From assembly GCF_003605435.1 (NCBI RefSeq), contig NZ_QXQB01000001.1:620001-684000 (forward strand): 64,000 nucleotides of DNA. The letters are read 5' to 3'. Each line of letters begins with the position of its first letter. Position 1 is the stretch's first letter. Positions 63,659-64,000 of the stretch are shown here, piece after piece. A program made the translations under genes and the position numbers. This DNA comes from Paenibacillus pinisoli (GTDB lineage: Bacteria > Bacillota > Bacilli > Paenibacillales > Paenibacillaceae). The notes beneath the pieces are model-generated. The model saw only the letters and a program-made list of their open reading frames with translations, had not been told where the DNA came from and did not search any database.

Positions 63659-64000
63659 TTATATTCCCCCAACCGATTGACGAACTACAATCTCATGCGG
63701 CAGCGTAACCTTGGATTGCTCTACATTTTCTTTCTTCATGAGCTTCGTGAGCAGACGCATCGATACCGCACCGATATCATACATCGGCTGTGCGACTGCA
63801 GTCAGCTGCGGACGAACCATAGAAGCCATGCGGCTGTTATCTACGCTGATAACGGAAATATCCGCAGGCACCTGCAAGCCGGAATCCTGAATGCAGTGGA
63901 TTGCGCCAATCGCCATCTCATCCGTTGCGGAGAATACGGCTGTCGGGCGTTCCGGGAGATCGATAAAATATTTCATCGCTTCGGCGCCGGACTCATACCT
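63659..64000 (-). CDS. ccpA: Catabolite control protein A, C-terminal part (cut by window edge)
   Basis: 113 codons of the C-terminal effector domain of a LacI-family regulator; the start lies beyond the window. PTAVFSATDEMAIGAIHCIQ, RMASMVRPQLTAVAQPMYDI and GAVSMRLLTKLMKKENV match CcpA very closely, including the region that contacts HPr-Ser46-P. CcpA binds cre sites in response to HPr-Ser-P and Crh. Genomic proximity to acsA and acuA-acuC is as in B. subtilis. Confidence 0.9.
   Translation of the reverse strand, partial: RYESGAEAMKYFIDLPERPTAVFSATDEMAIGAIHCIQDSGLQVPADISVISVDNSRMASMVRPQLTAVAQPMYDIGAVSMRLLTKLMKKENVEQSKVTLPHEIVVRQSVGGI

Overview
The window is a Paenibacillus-type chromosome segment (Bacillota, Paenibacillaceae). 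The evidence is gene content and order: remA-gmk-rpoZ, the RicF/YlbG pair, rpsD next to a GAF-GGDEF protein, acsA divergent from acuA-acuC, a ccpA end, Lpl-type sugar ABC importers with a membrane-anchored AraC regulator, and strong Bacillus-like ribosome binding sites. Host genes are GC-moderate with long intact frames. One block (about 27.5-39.9 kb) is clearly more AT-rich and full of broken frames.

Layout. 0-9.3 kb: remA-gmk-rpoZ operon, dapF with a fused homocysteine methyltransferase/MTHF reductase, a SERCA-type Ca2+ P-type ATPase and the divergent rqcH. 9.3-27.5 kb: housekeeping genes (PHP phosphoesterase, LysR regulator, ricF/ylbG, an XPB-type helicase with a partner protein, a lipoprotein nuclease, M20 amidohydrolase, FtsW-like SEDS protein, Asp23-family protein, ylaN, an HPr-like protein without its phospho-histidine, M29 aminopeptidase, diguanylate cyclase, rpsD with a structured leader). 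27.5-39.9 kb: a decayed prophage head module. Portal, protease/scaffold, decoration and capsid genes are all frameshifted or truncated, and no integrase, replication, tail or lysis gene is visible. An AT-rich cargo block with mostly intact genes sits between terminase and portal: a SIR2/DUF4917-like protein, a protein with a HEPN-type RNxxxH motif, and several small membrane proteins, with their own promoters and terminators. The terminase reading frame is an in-frame chimera with an AbiC-type abortive-infection gene.

40.2-51.8 kb: an eight-gene leftward operon (Lpl-type ABC importer without ATPase, PIG-L deacetylase, TIM-barrel isomerase, atypical amidohydrolase, EamA transporter, Gfo/Idh oxidoreductase) divergent from a membrane AraC sensor-regulator. 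It looks like a catabolic locus for an unknown, probably N-acylated or amide-containing sugar compound. 51.9-57.7 kb: NfeD-flotillin pair behind a sigma-W-like promoter, and a class A penicillin-binding protein with two fibronectin-like repeats.

57.8-64 kb: acetate activation and its control. acsA has a CcpA-type cre just downstream of its -10 element, acuA and acuC reversibly acetylate AcsA (acuB is missing), and ccpA itself lies at the right edge followed by mtnN. Between acuC and mtnN lies a 1.05-kb non-coding array of about 21 tandem 50-bp units, each able to form a hairpin.

The most unusual items are the cargo block inside the dead phage head module (candidate anti-phage genes with repeated promoter cassettes), the AbiC-terminase chimera, the 50-bp array, and the uncharacterised catabolic operon. 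No tRNA, rRNA, CRISPR array or intact transposase was recognised.
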